DNA from: Natrinema sp031626495
GTDB lineage: Archaea; Halobacteriota; Halobacteria; Halobacteriales; Natrialbaceae
Reading direction: 5' to 3'
Length of the DNA stretch: 64,000 nucleotides
Assembly: GCF_031626495.1 (NCBI RefSeq)
Contig: NZ_JAMQOJ010000006.1
Span: 310,001 to 374,000 of the forward strand
Below the pieces are notes generated by a model, which was not told the origin of the DNA, did no database searches, and saw only the letters and a list, made by a program, of their open reading frames with translations. Of this stretch, positions 17,228-25,774 are shown piece after piece. Every line of letters starts with the position of its first letter. Position 1 is the stretch's first letter. The position numbers were made by a program, and so were the translations under genes.

Positions 17228-18057
17228 CGGTTCATCGACCTCCGGGACGGGGAGTAGGAATATCTGTGCACCATGCACCCGACGAGCGACGGCTCCACGG
17301 GCAGTTACCGACCCACACGACCGGCATGCAACGCGCTCCCACATCCAGTCACAAATATCCAAGACTCGGCGACAACCGAGTGTAATCGAGACTGTCGTCT
17401 ATAATGAGTTACACAACTATATATCAATAACTTTGAGGGTTCTGAGAATGACGATATCCCGTTTGAATCGCCGGTCCCACGGCTCGAGGGCCGGTCTCCT
17501 AAGTTGCGACTGAGCGAGTAGAAATCCAAGAAGCGCGACTTCCCGTCATAGCTCTACCTTGTGGCGAGAGTCAGTTAAAGGTCTGAAGCACTCACAGACT
17601 GATTGCCTTCGAGCCCTTCACCAAGGATGCCATGCATAGGTCGGGGAAATTACTATGCGAATGAGTATCACAGTACACCGTGATCTGCTTCCGATCGGCG
17701 GCTTTGGAGGCAGATCAAACGGGACCCGCCCGTGTCAATCACTCGATCGGTTTGATAGTAACATGCCAAGGGGCCCACTGCCCCTTTTGATGAGTAACGT
17801 CCTCGTTTAGACGCCGGAGAGGCCGACTCAATCCACTGAATTACTACCTACTGATCAACGTGAGTAGTGTGTTCTCTCGTCTCTCGCCTCACACATTGCT
17901 TCGTAACACCGGCGAAACGTGCCGTCTCTCGCGACCCTGCACCAGCGGTCAAAAACGTTCAGCACAACCGTCGGCACAAAACGACGGACGAGTCGACGGT
18001 CGATAGCGCGTTGACTCGGTCGCTACCGGCCGACACAATCGAATCTGCGCCCGGTTC
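17228..18057. other. 830-bp intergenic region, mostly unexplained
   Basis: An AT-rich promoter-like segment lies near 17,395-17,460 (TATATATCAATAA-like). A 51-codon plus-strand frame near 17,655 (MRMSITVHRDLLPIGG...) has no recognisable family. I see no RNA gene. Confidence 0.4.
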
Positions 18058-19188
18058 TCACTCGATCGGCTCGGCCTCGGGGAACTGGTAGCTCCCGTCG
18101 AGAATGTTCTCGCGAGGCCCGTAGAGGCGAATCAGGTAGAACCATTCCGCGGGAGTGTAGAGGAAGTTCGGTTGATCGGGGTCACCGCCGAAATGGATCG
18201 TGACACTGCCGTCATCGTTCGGCTCTGCAGTCACGTCGTTGAACGAGTACGACGCGTACTCGTTCTCCTCGAGAAACCCGTCGCTGTTGTAGACGGTGAC
18301 CGACCAGAATCCGTCAACGGGGACGTCGTCGACGGTAAACTCGTGTGGCGTGTCACCGTCGTTCTGATCGGGAACCCTTTGCAGGTAGATCGTTTCTGGC
18401 TCCGGAACACCGCCCGGTGTCACGGTGGCGAGATAGTACTTCACGGGGTCGACCTCGTCGACATCACCATACGCACCGCCGAAGTCGTTCATCGTTTTCA
18501 TGACCGTGACGAGCGCATCGAAGAGTTCGTCGTGTGCCTGGCGGTCCCAACTGGGAATCTCGAACGTGCCGGCCGAGTCCTGGCTCACGGCGAGTTCGTC
18601 CTGTAACCCGTGGACGGTCTCTACGTCGGCCGGATCGTTCGGGTCGACGAACGTGCGGACTATGACCCACACGTACCGCGTTCTGACCCCGTCCCGGGTC
18701 AATGTGTACTCGCCGGGACCGCGGTACGCCTCTTTCACGTACGCGTCCTCATTCATGACAACCATCGACTGGTGACGGTCGCCGGTGTCTGGTTTGGTAA
18801 TGGTGACCGGCTCGGTCAGGTCGAAGACACCGATCGAATAGATCGTGTCCCGATTGGGCAAGGCCGCGATCCGCACCTCAGGGCCGACTATCGTCGGGAA
18901 GTGATAAAATTCGCCGAACCCGCCCCGTTCGACGATGTTCGCCATCATGAGATGTATCTGTGACCGGGGAAAGTTCTCCCAGGTCACTGGGGTTGGCTCG
19001 TCATCCGCTGACGTCTCGGTTTCAGCCTCCTGGGTATTCGCCTTCGAGGGGTATTGGCTGGCAGCGGCACTGCCCCCACTCATCGCAAGCAACCCGGCGA
19101 GGCCCGCCCCGCGAAGGGCAGTGCGGCGTGTTGCCCGTAGTGATTCGGATTCTGGTTTCGCCGTCGTATGGTGTGTCTCGTTACTCAT
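18058..19188 (-). CDS. Tat-exported DUF1254/DUF1214 protein
   Basis: 376 residues. The N-terminus has a twin-arginine signal (TRRTALRGAGLAGLLAMSGG), so it is exported folded. A DUF1254-like domain follows (RIAALPNRDTIYSIGVFDLT, about 105-125). The C-terminal part is the DUF1214 jelly-roll: VDGFWSVTVYNSDGFLEENE near 290, ending LYGPRENILDGSYQFPEAE. The enzymatic role is unknown. A truncated DUF1214 relative lies 300 bases upstream at 19503-19826, suggesting an old tandem arrangement. Confidence 0.8.
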   Translation of the reverse strand: MSNETHHTTAKPESESLRATRRTALRGAGLAGLLAMSGGSAAASQYPSKANTQEAETETSADDEPTPVTWENFPRSQIHLMMANIVERGGFGEFYHFPTIVGPEVRIAALPNRDTIYSIGVFDLTEPVTITKPDTGDRHQSMVVMNEDAYVKEAYRGPGEYTLTRDGVRTRYVWVIVRTFVDPNDPADVETVHGLQDELAVSQDSAGTFEIPSWDRQAHDELFDALVTVMKTMNDFGGAYGDVDEVDPVKYYLATVTPGGVPEPETIYLQRVPDQNDGDTPHEFTVDDVPVDGFWSVTVYNSDGFLEENEYASYSFNDVTAEPNDDGSVTIHFGGDPDQPNFLYTPAEWFYLIRLYGPRENILDGSYQFPEAEPIE

Positions 19189-19379
19189 AGCTCGTGCCTC
19201 TCTGAGTGTCCCACAGTAGCGGTTGGGACCGACTCGGACAACCGCACGCTAGCATTTCATATAAAGCAGCGACGATACTCGAGAATACTTTCATGGCATG
19301 ATGGTGGTAGAGAGTTGACCGACTCTGAATTCTCGAGCGACTATCTGTACCTGTAGTAAACGACGATAGATATCAGTTC

Positions 19380-19408
19380 GTGCCGCATTCGTGCCTTCTA
19401 TTCAGTAG
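19380..19408. repeat. 29-bp palindromic element, degenerate copy
   Basis: GTGCCGCATTCGTGC then CTTCTATTCAGTAG aligns with GTGCTGCATTCGCGC-TCTGTATTCAGCAC with a few mismatches. It lies between the two DUF1214 genes. Confidence 0.35.
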
Positions 19409-19502
19409 ACTTTGACCGCGTTCACAAGCCGCTGTCAAAAACGGCGTACTGGGTAGGGAGATTGAAAGAGAGCTGCCTAGTTGGAGATGAAGTGAGAAGG
19501 TG

Positions 19503-19826
19503 TCACTCTTCTATAAGGACGATTTCGGGCATGTCGTAGGACCCGTCGACCACCGGCCAACGGGGACCGTAGAACCGCGCTGCGAAGCGCATACCCCCTT
19601 CAGGAGCTGGCAGCCAGTTCGTCGCCTGCTCGGGATCGTCCGGTTTCTCGTGCTGGACGTAGATGACGAGTTCGTTGGCTTCGGTGTGCAACAGTCCTTC
19701 TTCGAGCATGTAGCTGTTGATGCTGTAGCGGTCGAGTTCGTTCTCGACGAAGTAGCCCTGCGCGTCGTAGATCGGGATCTCTCGTGTTGTACTCGCGCTG
19801 TGTATGCTGCACGCTGGGAAGAACAC
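19503..19826 (-). pseudogene. DUF1214 C-terminal fragment
   Basis: The frame keeps the last ~90 residues of a DUF1214 protein: IYDAQGYFVENELDRYSINS, a NWLPAPEGGMRFAARFYGP strand pair and the terminal VDGSYDMPEI. The first ~17 codons (MFFPACSIHSAST) do not belong, and the signal peptide and DUF1254 part are absent. The break point near 19,790-19,800 adjoins a GTATGCTGCAC-like fragment of the 29-bp element, so recombination there probably removed the 5' part. Confidence 0.6.
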
Positions 19827-20030
19827 TCACCACAGCTGATAGTGAATGCAGTGCTGATATCGTCCACAGGGACCATCGCCGCGGGTCGAAAGGTAGCGTT
19901 CCGATGGGAAAGGCAAGCGACATCTCAAATTTGATGGATGTAAGCGCACACCTGTCTCGTCACTCTCTGCTGAGTCAACGTAACTGGCCACGTCCCGGTT
20001 ATTTGACGGTCAAACGCATGAGGCTACGCT

Positions 20031-21761
20031 ATGACCCCAGATGGGGTGCGTTCAAACGGGAAAACTTCGCTTTCTGATAGGCTTCAGAACGGGGTGGAAT
20101 ACTGGGCTCCGGCAATCGCCGTGAGTCTGACGACGTTCCTCGTGGTCGTCAACGCTTCCCTGATGAACGTGGCGATCCCCACGATGGTTGACGAGTTCGA
20201 TACTTCGATCACCGTGATTCAGGGGGCCGTTTCGCTCTACTCGCTGGTAATCGCTGCGCTGATTTTGCCTGCCGGTACGCTGCCGTCCCGGCGTAGTCCT
20301 CGGCGTGTAATGGCAGTTGCGTTGACCGCCTACGCCGGCGGAACGCTGGTAGCGGCGATTAGCTGGAACACGACGATCCTCTATCTCGGCTGGTCACTCG
20401 TCCAGGGTTCCGCGGCCGCTGTGATATTCCCTCTGACCTTCACTGTATTGACAGTCAGTTACGAAGACGATGACCGAGCGAAGGCGTTCGGCCTGCTGGC
20501 TGGCGTGCACGGGATTGGATCGACTCTTGGTCCGATTATTGGTGGGGCACTAACCACGTACGCAAGTTGGCGCTGGGGATTTTCGCTCCAAATCATCGGT
20601 GCGGGGATTATTCTCCTCTTCGTACAGTACGTGACTCCGAACCCGCTGTCGGAAACGCGCAGTTCGCTGGATAAAGGTGGGACGGCACTGTCCATCGTTG
20701 GTGCGACGTCGCTCGTCACCGGATTCCTCCTAAGCGGGAAGTACGGGTGGTTGGTCGAACGGCGATCGTTCGTCGTCGGCGAGATGCAATTCAATCCGTT
20801 CGGGACGTCGCCGTCGATCTGGTTTCTCGGGGTCGGACTTCTCGCGTTCGCCGCGTTCGTTCAGTACGAACGCCGAATGGAACGCGCTGGGAAGTCACCG
20901 CTCGTTCCGCTGCATGTACTGACGAACCGCCCTTTTTTAGCTGGGGTTGTAACGTACAATGTTCGCTCGATCGTCTCGGCCGGCTTCATGTTTATCTTCC
21001 CGGTCTATCTCCAAGCGGTACTCGGATACACCGCCTTCGAAACCGGGCTCGCGTTGTTACCGTATTCCATCGCGTCGATCGTTTTTGCGACGTTTACGAT
21101 CAGTTGGCGGAAGTACATCTCACCGAAGACGCTCGTCCAGGTCGGCATCGTGTGTATGGGCGCTGGACTGTTGGTATTGTACGAGCAGACGGGTCCCGGT
21201 CAGACGATCGGTAGGATGCTTATTCCGGTGGCACTCTACGGAGCCGGTGTCGGACTCATAGTGGCACAGATCTCTAATATGACGATGTCGGCTGTCCCTA
21301 CCGCGAACTCCCCTGAGGCATCCGGTGTCCTGAACGTAAGCAGTTCGATCGGATTTGCCATGGGGACTGCAGTCGTCGGCTCGTATTTTCTCGGACAGTT
21401 CTACGGTGGTGTGATCGATAGAGTACTCCGAGCAGAACACGTGACCGTTTCAACGGAGCAACGAAATGATCTGGTGATCGCGCTCGAAGACGCAGCAGAG
21501 ACGGCGACCGAAGCCACGCAGCAACAGTTTCTGAACCGACTCTCTCCGACGCAACGACAGTTGCTCGAGGGAATCTTCGAGGCTGCGATGTTCGACGCTC
21601 AGCGGGCGACGCTGCTCCTGCTCGTACTGGTCGTGCTGCTCTTGCTTATCGCATCGACGTTCTTGCCACGGCAGATACCGGAAACCGACGACGGAGCTGA
21701 CCACTCCGAATCGCCCCAGGATTCGACACGTGACACTTCTGAAGCAGCCGTAGAGGACTAA
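20031..21761 (+). CDS. DHA2-type MFS transporter, 14 helices
   Basis: 576 residues, about 14 hydrophobic helices, consistent with EmrB/QacA drug:H+ antiporters: ASLMNVAIPTMVDEFDTSI (about 44-62), GTLPSRRSPRRVMAVAL as motif A, and GIGSTLGPIIGGALTTYASWRW as the antiporter motif C of helix 5. A soluble loop with RNDLVIALEDAAETATEAT near 480-510 and an acidic Ser/Asp-rich tail end the protein. It stands alone; the substrate is unknown. Confidence 0.85.
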   Translation: MTPDGVRSNGKTSLSDRLQNGVEYWAPAIAVSLTTFLVVVNASLMNVAIPTMVDEFDTSITVIQGAVSLYSLVIAALILPAGTLPSRRSPRRVMAVALTAYAGGTLVAAISWNTTILYLGWSLVQGSAAAVIFPLTFTVLTVSYEDDDRAKAFGLLAGVHGIGSTLGPIIGGALTTYASWRWGFSLQIIGAGIILLFVQYVTPNPLSETRSSLDKGGTALSIVGATSLVTGFLLSGKYGWLVERRSFVVGEMQFNPFGTSPSIWFLGVGLLAFAAFVQYERRMERAGKSPLVPLHVLTNRPFLAGVVTYNVRSIVSAGFMFIFPVYLQAVLGYTAFETGLALLPYSIASIVFATFTISWRKYISPKTLVQVGIVCMGAGLLVLYEQTGPGQTIGRMLIPVALYGAGVGLIVAQISNMTMSAVPTANSPEASGVLNVSSSIGFAMGTAVVGSYFLGQFYGGVIDRVLRAEHVTVSTEQRNDLVIALEDAAETATEATQQQFLNRLSPTQRQLLEGIFEAAMFDAQRATLLLLVLVVLLLLIASTFLPRQIPETDDGADHSESPQDSTRDTSEAAVED

Positions 21762-21855
21762 CCGAAAATATCAGACCGAACACCCGGGATGCGAACCGTC
21801 GTTCTTTCGGTCGGCTCAGCGAGGTTCGAGAAACCGATGATGAAGATAGATCCGT

Positions 21856-22170
21856 CTACGAGGATGATCGCTCCGTTCTCCAGCGGTCGATGACGTCGTC
21901 GATTGATTCCTCGGGCCTCACGCCGCCGACGTTCGCCGCAAGTCCCGTCGTTTCGAACATCTGCACAACCTCGGACTCCGCCCCCGCAAAACGGAGATCG
22001 ATTCCGCGTGAGTCGAGTTTTTCCTCGAGTTTCTCCAACATCTGTGCGGCCCCGAAATCGACTGTTGATGACGATGTGAGGTCGAACACGACTAATTCGA
22101 CATCGGAATCACGTTTTTCGATCCGGTTGAGGAGGTCGATCTAAACCGTATCTGCGTTCGCGTAGAACAA
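21856..22170 (-). pseudogene. SulP transporter STAS-domain remnant with in-frame stop
   Basis: The minus strand encodes LFYANADTV, then a TAG, then IDLLNRIEKRDSDVELVVFD and a complete STAS end (DLTSSSTVDFGAAQMLEKL ... SIDDVIDRW). FANADTV-x-RLL is the usual start of the SulP STAS domain, so the TAG replaces a sense codon in an otherwise intact frame. The transmembrane part is gone. SulP and UspA genes are often neighbours in haloarchaea, matching the UspA gene that follows. Confidence 0.65.
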
Positions 22171-22251
22171 CTACTGGGTATCTCGCTAGAAGGCCGGTAC
22201 TCGAGCCTAAATGACCAGAGACAATATCGTTTCCGTTCTGAGAATCGACAC

Positions 22252-22734
22252 TTAGCGTTCCGATTCTTGTGGGAAGTCTTCATCCCGGATAATCGTCACG
22301 GGGACGTGTGCTCTCCGTGCTACGCTTTCGGCAACACTTCCAAGCAGATATCTGGCTAACCCGTTGCGGCCATGACTACCGAGAATGATATGGTCGATGT
22401 CGTGCTCTTCCGCATAGGTTACGATAGTCGAAGTCACTTCCCCATCGATCCGCTCCGTTTGTATTTCCGTCTCGAAGTCCCGTGCGATCTCCGCTGCTCT
22501 CTCAAGGAGTTCCTCGGCATCCGTCCGTGATCGCTCGTAGAGTTCCTCCGAGGGGAAGTCATAGAGATCGCCCTCCCCGTCGCGATCGTTTGTCCCATAC
22601 TGCTCAGCGAGATCGTTCACATAGAGCACGTGTATTTCTGCATCGGGGTACGTCGACAGTGCGTATCGCAATGCGAAGTTCGCCTGTGTCGATTCGTCGA
22701 ACGCGACTAACACTCGTGACGACATGCCGCTCAT
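22252..22734 (-). CDS. Universal stress protein (UspA family)
   Basis: 160 residues, a single Usp domain: the N-terminal strand SSRVLVAFDEST, the helix with ALRYALSTYPDAEIHVLYV, and the ATP-binding G-2x-G-9x-G-S/T motif as GSHGRNGLARYLLGSVAES. It probably binds ATP. It is separated from the SulP remnant by about 80 bases, so it may be an orphan of a former SulP-Usp unit. The start could be the Met at 22734 or the one three codons later. Confidence 0.85.
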   Translation of the reverse strand: MSGMSSRVLVAFDESTQANFALRYALSTYPDAEIHVLYVNDLAEQYGTNDRDGEGDLYDFPSEELYERSRTDAEELLERAAEIARDFETEIQTERIDGEVTSTIVTYAEEHDIDHIILGSHGRNGLARYLLGSVAESVARRAHVPVTIIRDEDFPQESER

Positions 22735-22965
22735 ACGGTGACGAACGACAAATTACCCCCCGTAGGACGTCCCGCTGTCGGATATCGCGACACGACCTCG
22801 GTACGCTGCACTCAGGAGTTGGTATAATTGTTATGAATTAAATAATATATAAATTAACAGCATCTGAAGCCACGGTCGGACTCAATTGGCGAGTTCGCGG
22901 ACGAACTCAGTATACATCCGCAAACCGTCAAATTCTGGTGTCGCAACAACGACCTCGAGGACACC
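22735..22965. other. AT-rich intergenic region
   Basis: A strongly AT-rich segment lies at 22,820-22,862 (AATTAAATAATATATAAATT), probably promoter DNA, though no clear gene starts immediately downstream on the plus strand. Confidence 0.35.
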
Positions 22966-23094
22966 TCAGGCGACGAAGGCCAGCAGCGCGACGCCCAGAA
23001 CGACGATCAGCGCTCCGAGGAGGCGGACGGCCCGTTCCTCGGGCGAGAGGGCGCTACTCGTACACGTGGTCGACTGCGAGGGAGAGAAAACCAA
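22966..23094 (-). pseudogene. C-terminal membrane helix fragment after the urease remnant
   Basis: In the same frame as the urease beta fragment, after its TAG, the sequence continues to a terminal hydrophobic helix (SPEERAVRLLGALIVVLGVA ... AFVA, stop). It looks like the last helix of an unrelated membrane protein joined to the ureB remnant by a deletion. Confidence 0.3.
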
Positions 23095-23097
23095 TTG

Positions 23098-23274
23098 CTA
23101 CGTTTCGCGGTCGAACGTGAGGCCGGGGTTGACCTCGAAGAAGTGGAAGTGTGAGCCCACCTGTACGGGACGGTCGCCGGTGTTCTCGACCGTAATTGTC
23201 GCCGTCGGCCGGCCTTCATTGATCGGCACCGGCTCGTCGGCCGAAAGCAGCTCTCCCGGAATGAACTCGCTCAT
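23098..23274 (-). pseudogene. ureB: Urease subunit beta, 3'-truncated
   Basis: 58 residues from MSEFIPGELLSADEPVPINE match the N-terminal half of urease beta, including ATITVENTGDRPVQVGSHFH and FFEVNPGLTFDRE. The family normally continues for another 50-70 residues; here a TAG follows FDRET and other sequence is joined. No other urease gene is present in the window, so this is a relic of a lost urease operon. Confidence 0.75.
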
Positions 23275-23683
23275 CCCGCGATCACTCCGGCCGTACTGCC
23301 GGATCGCGGCGTGAGTGGTATTTTCATTACATGACCAGGTAAGAAGACAGACGACGTAAAGTAACGCGTGATCCACAATATTTGCGAAAAAATAGACGTG
23401 CTCAGTTTATTTACGTGAGAAATTTTGTTGGCAGGGTGCCGCTTCTGAAATGACGTTTTAAGACTGTACGAACGACGATCGACAGAGTGCAAAAAGAAAA
23501 AATCAACATCTCATTTGTGTAACTATTGATCGGAGGCGTGACTGAAAGAGTTAGAGTCGACTCAACGGAGTTCCGGAATGATCGTATCTCGAGACAGAAC
23601 GCGGGCGAAAGGGGAATTTGAAATTCGCGGTTTCCCCGGCGAAGCGGATTACGCTGGCCACGCGAAAGCGCGTCGTGAAAGCA

Positions 23684-23742
23684 GGAAGTCCCACCCTCAA
23701 GCGCGAGGGCGTCAGTCCGAGCGGTAGGGTGGGGTAGTTCAC
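23684..23742 (-). mobile_element. IS200/IS605 (TnpB-type) end remnant
   Basis: GGAAGTCCCACCCTCAAGCG ... GGTAGGGTGGGGTAGTTCAC is the typical terminal structured segment of haloarchaeal TnpB elements. The reverse complement matches 59395-59456 closely (GTGAACTACCCCACCCTAC ... TTGAGGGTGGG-CTTCC). No transposase gene remains. Confidence 0.5.
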
Positions 23743-23771
23743 TCGTCCGAAATAGTCCGACTGGGCCGAAT

Positions 23772-23897
23772 TCAGCTACGCAGACGGTCGGAAAACGATC
23801 CCAGTATGACCCCCACGACGAACGAGAACACGCTCGGGACGAGCGCCCAAAGGAGATCGGGATGTTGTGCGCCGGTATGCAACGGAGTGTCGAGCAT
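23772..23897 (-). CDS. Small single-helix protein, 41 residues
   Basis: MLDTPLHTGAQHPDLLWALV followed by a hydrophobic segment (PSVFSFVVGVILGSF) and a basic end (SDRLRS). It has good haloarchaeal codon choice and an AT-rich promoter-like region (TATACAGATCC, then TTAAATACC further up) just upstream. Short proteins of this type often accompany respiratory or transport complexes, but none is next to it. Confidence 0.4.
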   Translation of the reverse strand: MLDTPLHTGAQHPDLLWALVPSVFSFVVGVILGSFSDRLRS

Positions 23898-24141
23898 ATA
23901 CAGATCCTATGTGTGATGCTGGTATTTAACCCCTGAATTGAGGACAAACTTATATTATTTTCGATCCTTAGAGCTGATATCTCCAACTTTTCGGTCAGAG
24001 AAGGTTAATTCGTCAGAAAGTACCCCCAGACCTCTTGGGATATCTTACTATATACACTGCGCCTTTTTGCGAACAGGCGCCTGTCTCTTCGATGAGCTGC
24101 TCCGACTCGTTATGATAGCAAGTAGCTCGCTCCTCAGGCTC

Positions 24142-24182
24142 TTAACCAACACTACTACGGTATTGGCGCCTGTGTTGGTTAA
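24142..24182. repeat. Long inverted repeat TTAACCAACAC, copy 1
   Basis: Arms TTAACCAACAC (24142-24152) and GTGTTGGTTAA (24172-24182) are perfect over 11 bases around a 19-base loop. The same arms recur at 25033-25074. It ends 12 bases before the next ATG, so it could be an operator for that gene or an origin element. Confidence 0.65.
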
Positions 24183-24194
24183 CACGGGCTGATC

Positions 24195-24518
24195 ATGTCC
24201 TACGAACCGCCGGCGCCTCCGACGGAACTCCCGACCGACCTCGTCGACACGCTCGACGATTATTCGCCAGAACTACTCCGTCATGTTGCTCGCTATGCCG
24301 ACGAACTCGCTGAATATCGCGAGCGTGAAGCCAGACTCGCAGAGGAAGCCGACGAAGACGAGACCGAAGAGCAATTCGAGGATCGTCCGGATGACGTCCC
24401 TTCCAAGGCGACGATCACGATCAAGGAGATTAACGATAACCGTTACTACTACTGGCAGTGGCGCGAGGGCGAGAAAATCAAGTCACAGTACAAGGGACCG
24501 GTCGATCCCGGCGAGTGA
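24195..24518 (+). CDS. DUF6788-like small protein
   Basis: 107 residues. A Pro-rich N-terminus, a helical Glu/Arg-rich middle (about 30-65) and a C-terminal segment with ATITIKEINDNRYYYWQWRE then KIKSQYKGP. Such aromatic Y-x-Y-W-R-x-G-x-K-S-x-Y segments occur in DUF6788-type proteins; I am moderately sure of that link. Its place beside the Orc1 gene, framed by two identical inverted repeats, suggests a replicon-maintenance or regulatory role (inference). Confidence 0.6.
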   Translation: MSYEPPAPPTELPTDLVDTLDDYSPELLRHVARYADELAEYREREARLAEEADEDETEEQFEDRPDDVPSKATITIKEINDNRYYYWQWREGEKIKSQYKGPVDPGE

Positions 24519-24628
24519 TTCACCTCGGGGTCGCGTTCCAAGTCCGCTACCCCTCGACGAATCGTGGATTTGGTAGGTTGGGAGGAGTTCCCCTTGCTCC
24601 TTCCGACGCTGGCTAGTCTTATTCCTGC

Positions 24629-24682
24629 CGAATAGAGTAGTTACCTATTCTACCTATTCATGAAAAGGTACCTATTAGCTGA
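24629..24682. repeat. Outlying block of 9-bp repeats (ACCTATT type)
   Basis: CCGAATAG AGTAGTTAC CTATTCTAC CTATTCATG AAAAGGTAC CTATTAG shows 9-base periodicity with the same ATAGGT/ACCTAT core as the arrays at 29,983-30,700. The rest of 24,519-24,985 has no recognisable gene. Confidence 0.45.
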
Positions 24683-24985
24683 ATTGAGATGCTAAGCACC
24701 CTTCCTCACTGAGCGCAGACAGCGCGAGCAGGGAGCGGATACAGCCTGCACGAGTTTCTTACACTATCTCCAATCTGCTACGTCCTGAGCTGCTACGCTC
24801 GAGAGTACGATCCCGTCGTGGTTGAAACCTTGACGCGAAAAGTCTTCTCGGACGTGATGGCAACTCTCGGACTCGTGCTGGAGCGTCGTGGGGACTCTTT
24901 CTCCGAATCCTCGAGTACAAGTGTGACCGCCGGCGTCAGCCTTCTGTGAGTGGGTGGGGGGAGTTCGTATAAAGGATATATTTAG

Positions 24986-25740
24986 ACACCCCTCTATCGA
25001 TGTGTTTTCGAATCTGTAATCGATCAGATGCTATTAACCAACACAATCCGTGTGAAGCAGCAGTGTTGGTTAATCCTCAGGTGAGAGACTCGGCGAAACT
25101 TCGGTAACCCACCGAATGTTCGAACGAGAAAAACGAATACTCGACGTCGACCGAAAAGAGAAGGAATTGCTGAACGGCAGTAAAGGCTGCGATGAAATCT
25201 CTGGTATGCCTCATTCCTGCAGACACAGACACCCCTCTATCGATGTGTTCCAACTACTGGGTGTGGGAGACAACTGAGGAAAGAGAGCGCTTGCTGTTCA
25301 CATCTTCAGGTGGAAATTGGCGGAATGAACGAATGAGAAGACAGATTTGGGGGGAGACTTCTCTCGAGATCAGCCAGAGGAGTAGACTGTTTCAGTGAGA
25401 ACACATCGAACACATCGATAGAGGGGTGTGTGAGTGTTCTAGTCTAGAAAGCTAGAAGAAGAGAAGGTATAGCAGCTATTTCTCCCTGTTATATCTCGGT
25501 CAGCACGTCTCTCCGGAGGTTTCTCTCTTCTCGAGGCTTCTCCTTTGCTTCCCCGTTGCCGAAACCCCCCTCCCCCTTCGCGAGAGAGAACACATCGATA
25601 GAGGGGTGTCTGTCTTCCCGGGTGCACGATCGAAACATATCGTTATCCCTCTGCCTTCTGTCCCGGGGTCGTTATCCAATCAGATGGAATTGACGACAAT
25701 CGACGGCTCAGTCCAAGAAATACACATCGATAGAGGTGGG
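24986..25740. repeat. Replication-origin iterons, left cluster (five copies)
   Basis: Copies of ACACCCCTCTATCGATGTGTT lie at 24986-25006 and 25229-25249 (plus orientation), and at 25409-25429, 25589-25609 and 25722-25740 (minus orientation, the last diverged). The outer ACAC/GTGT makes each an imperfect palindrome. The opposing orientations around 25,250-25,400 resemble Orc1-binding repeat layouts. The last copy overlaps the 5' edge of orc1, so autoregulation is likely. Confidence 0.8.
25033..25074. repeat. Long inverted repeat TTAACCAACAC, copy 2
   Basis: Arms ATTAACCAACAC (25033-25044) and GTGTTGGTTAAT (25063-25074) are perfect over 12 bases. With copy 1 at 24142 it brackets the DUF6788-like gene. 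Confidence 0.65.
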
Positions 25741-25774
25741 CAATGCTTTTGTGGCTACCACGTATGGCCATCGT

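Noticed and set aside
17655..17815. 51-codon plus-strand frame in the 830-bp gap
   Set aside because: No family, no neighbour and no promoter or coding bias strong enough to call a gene.
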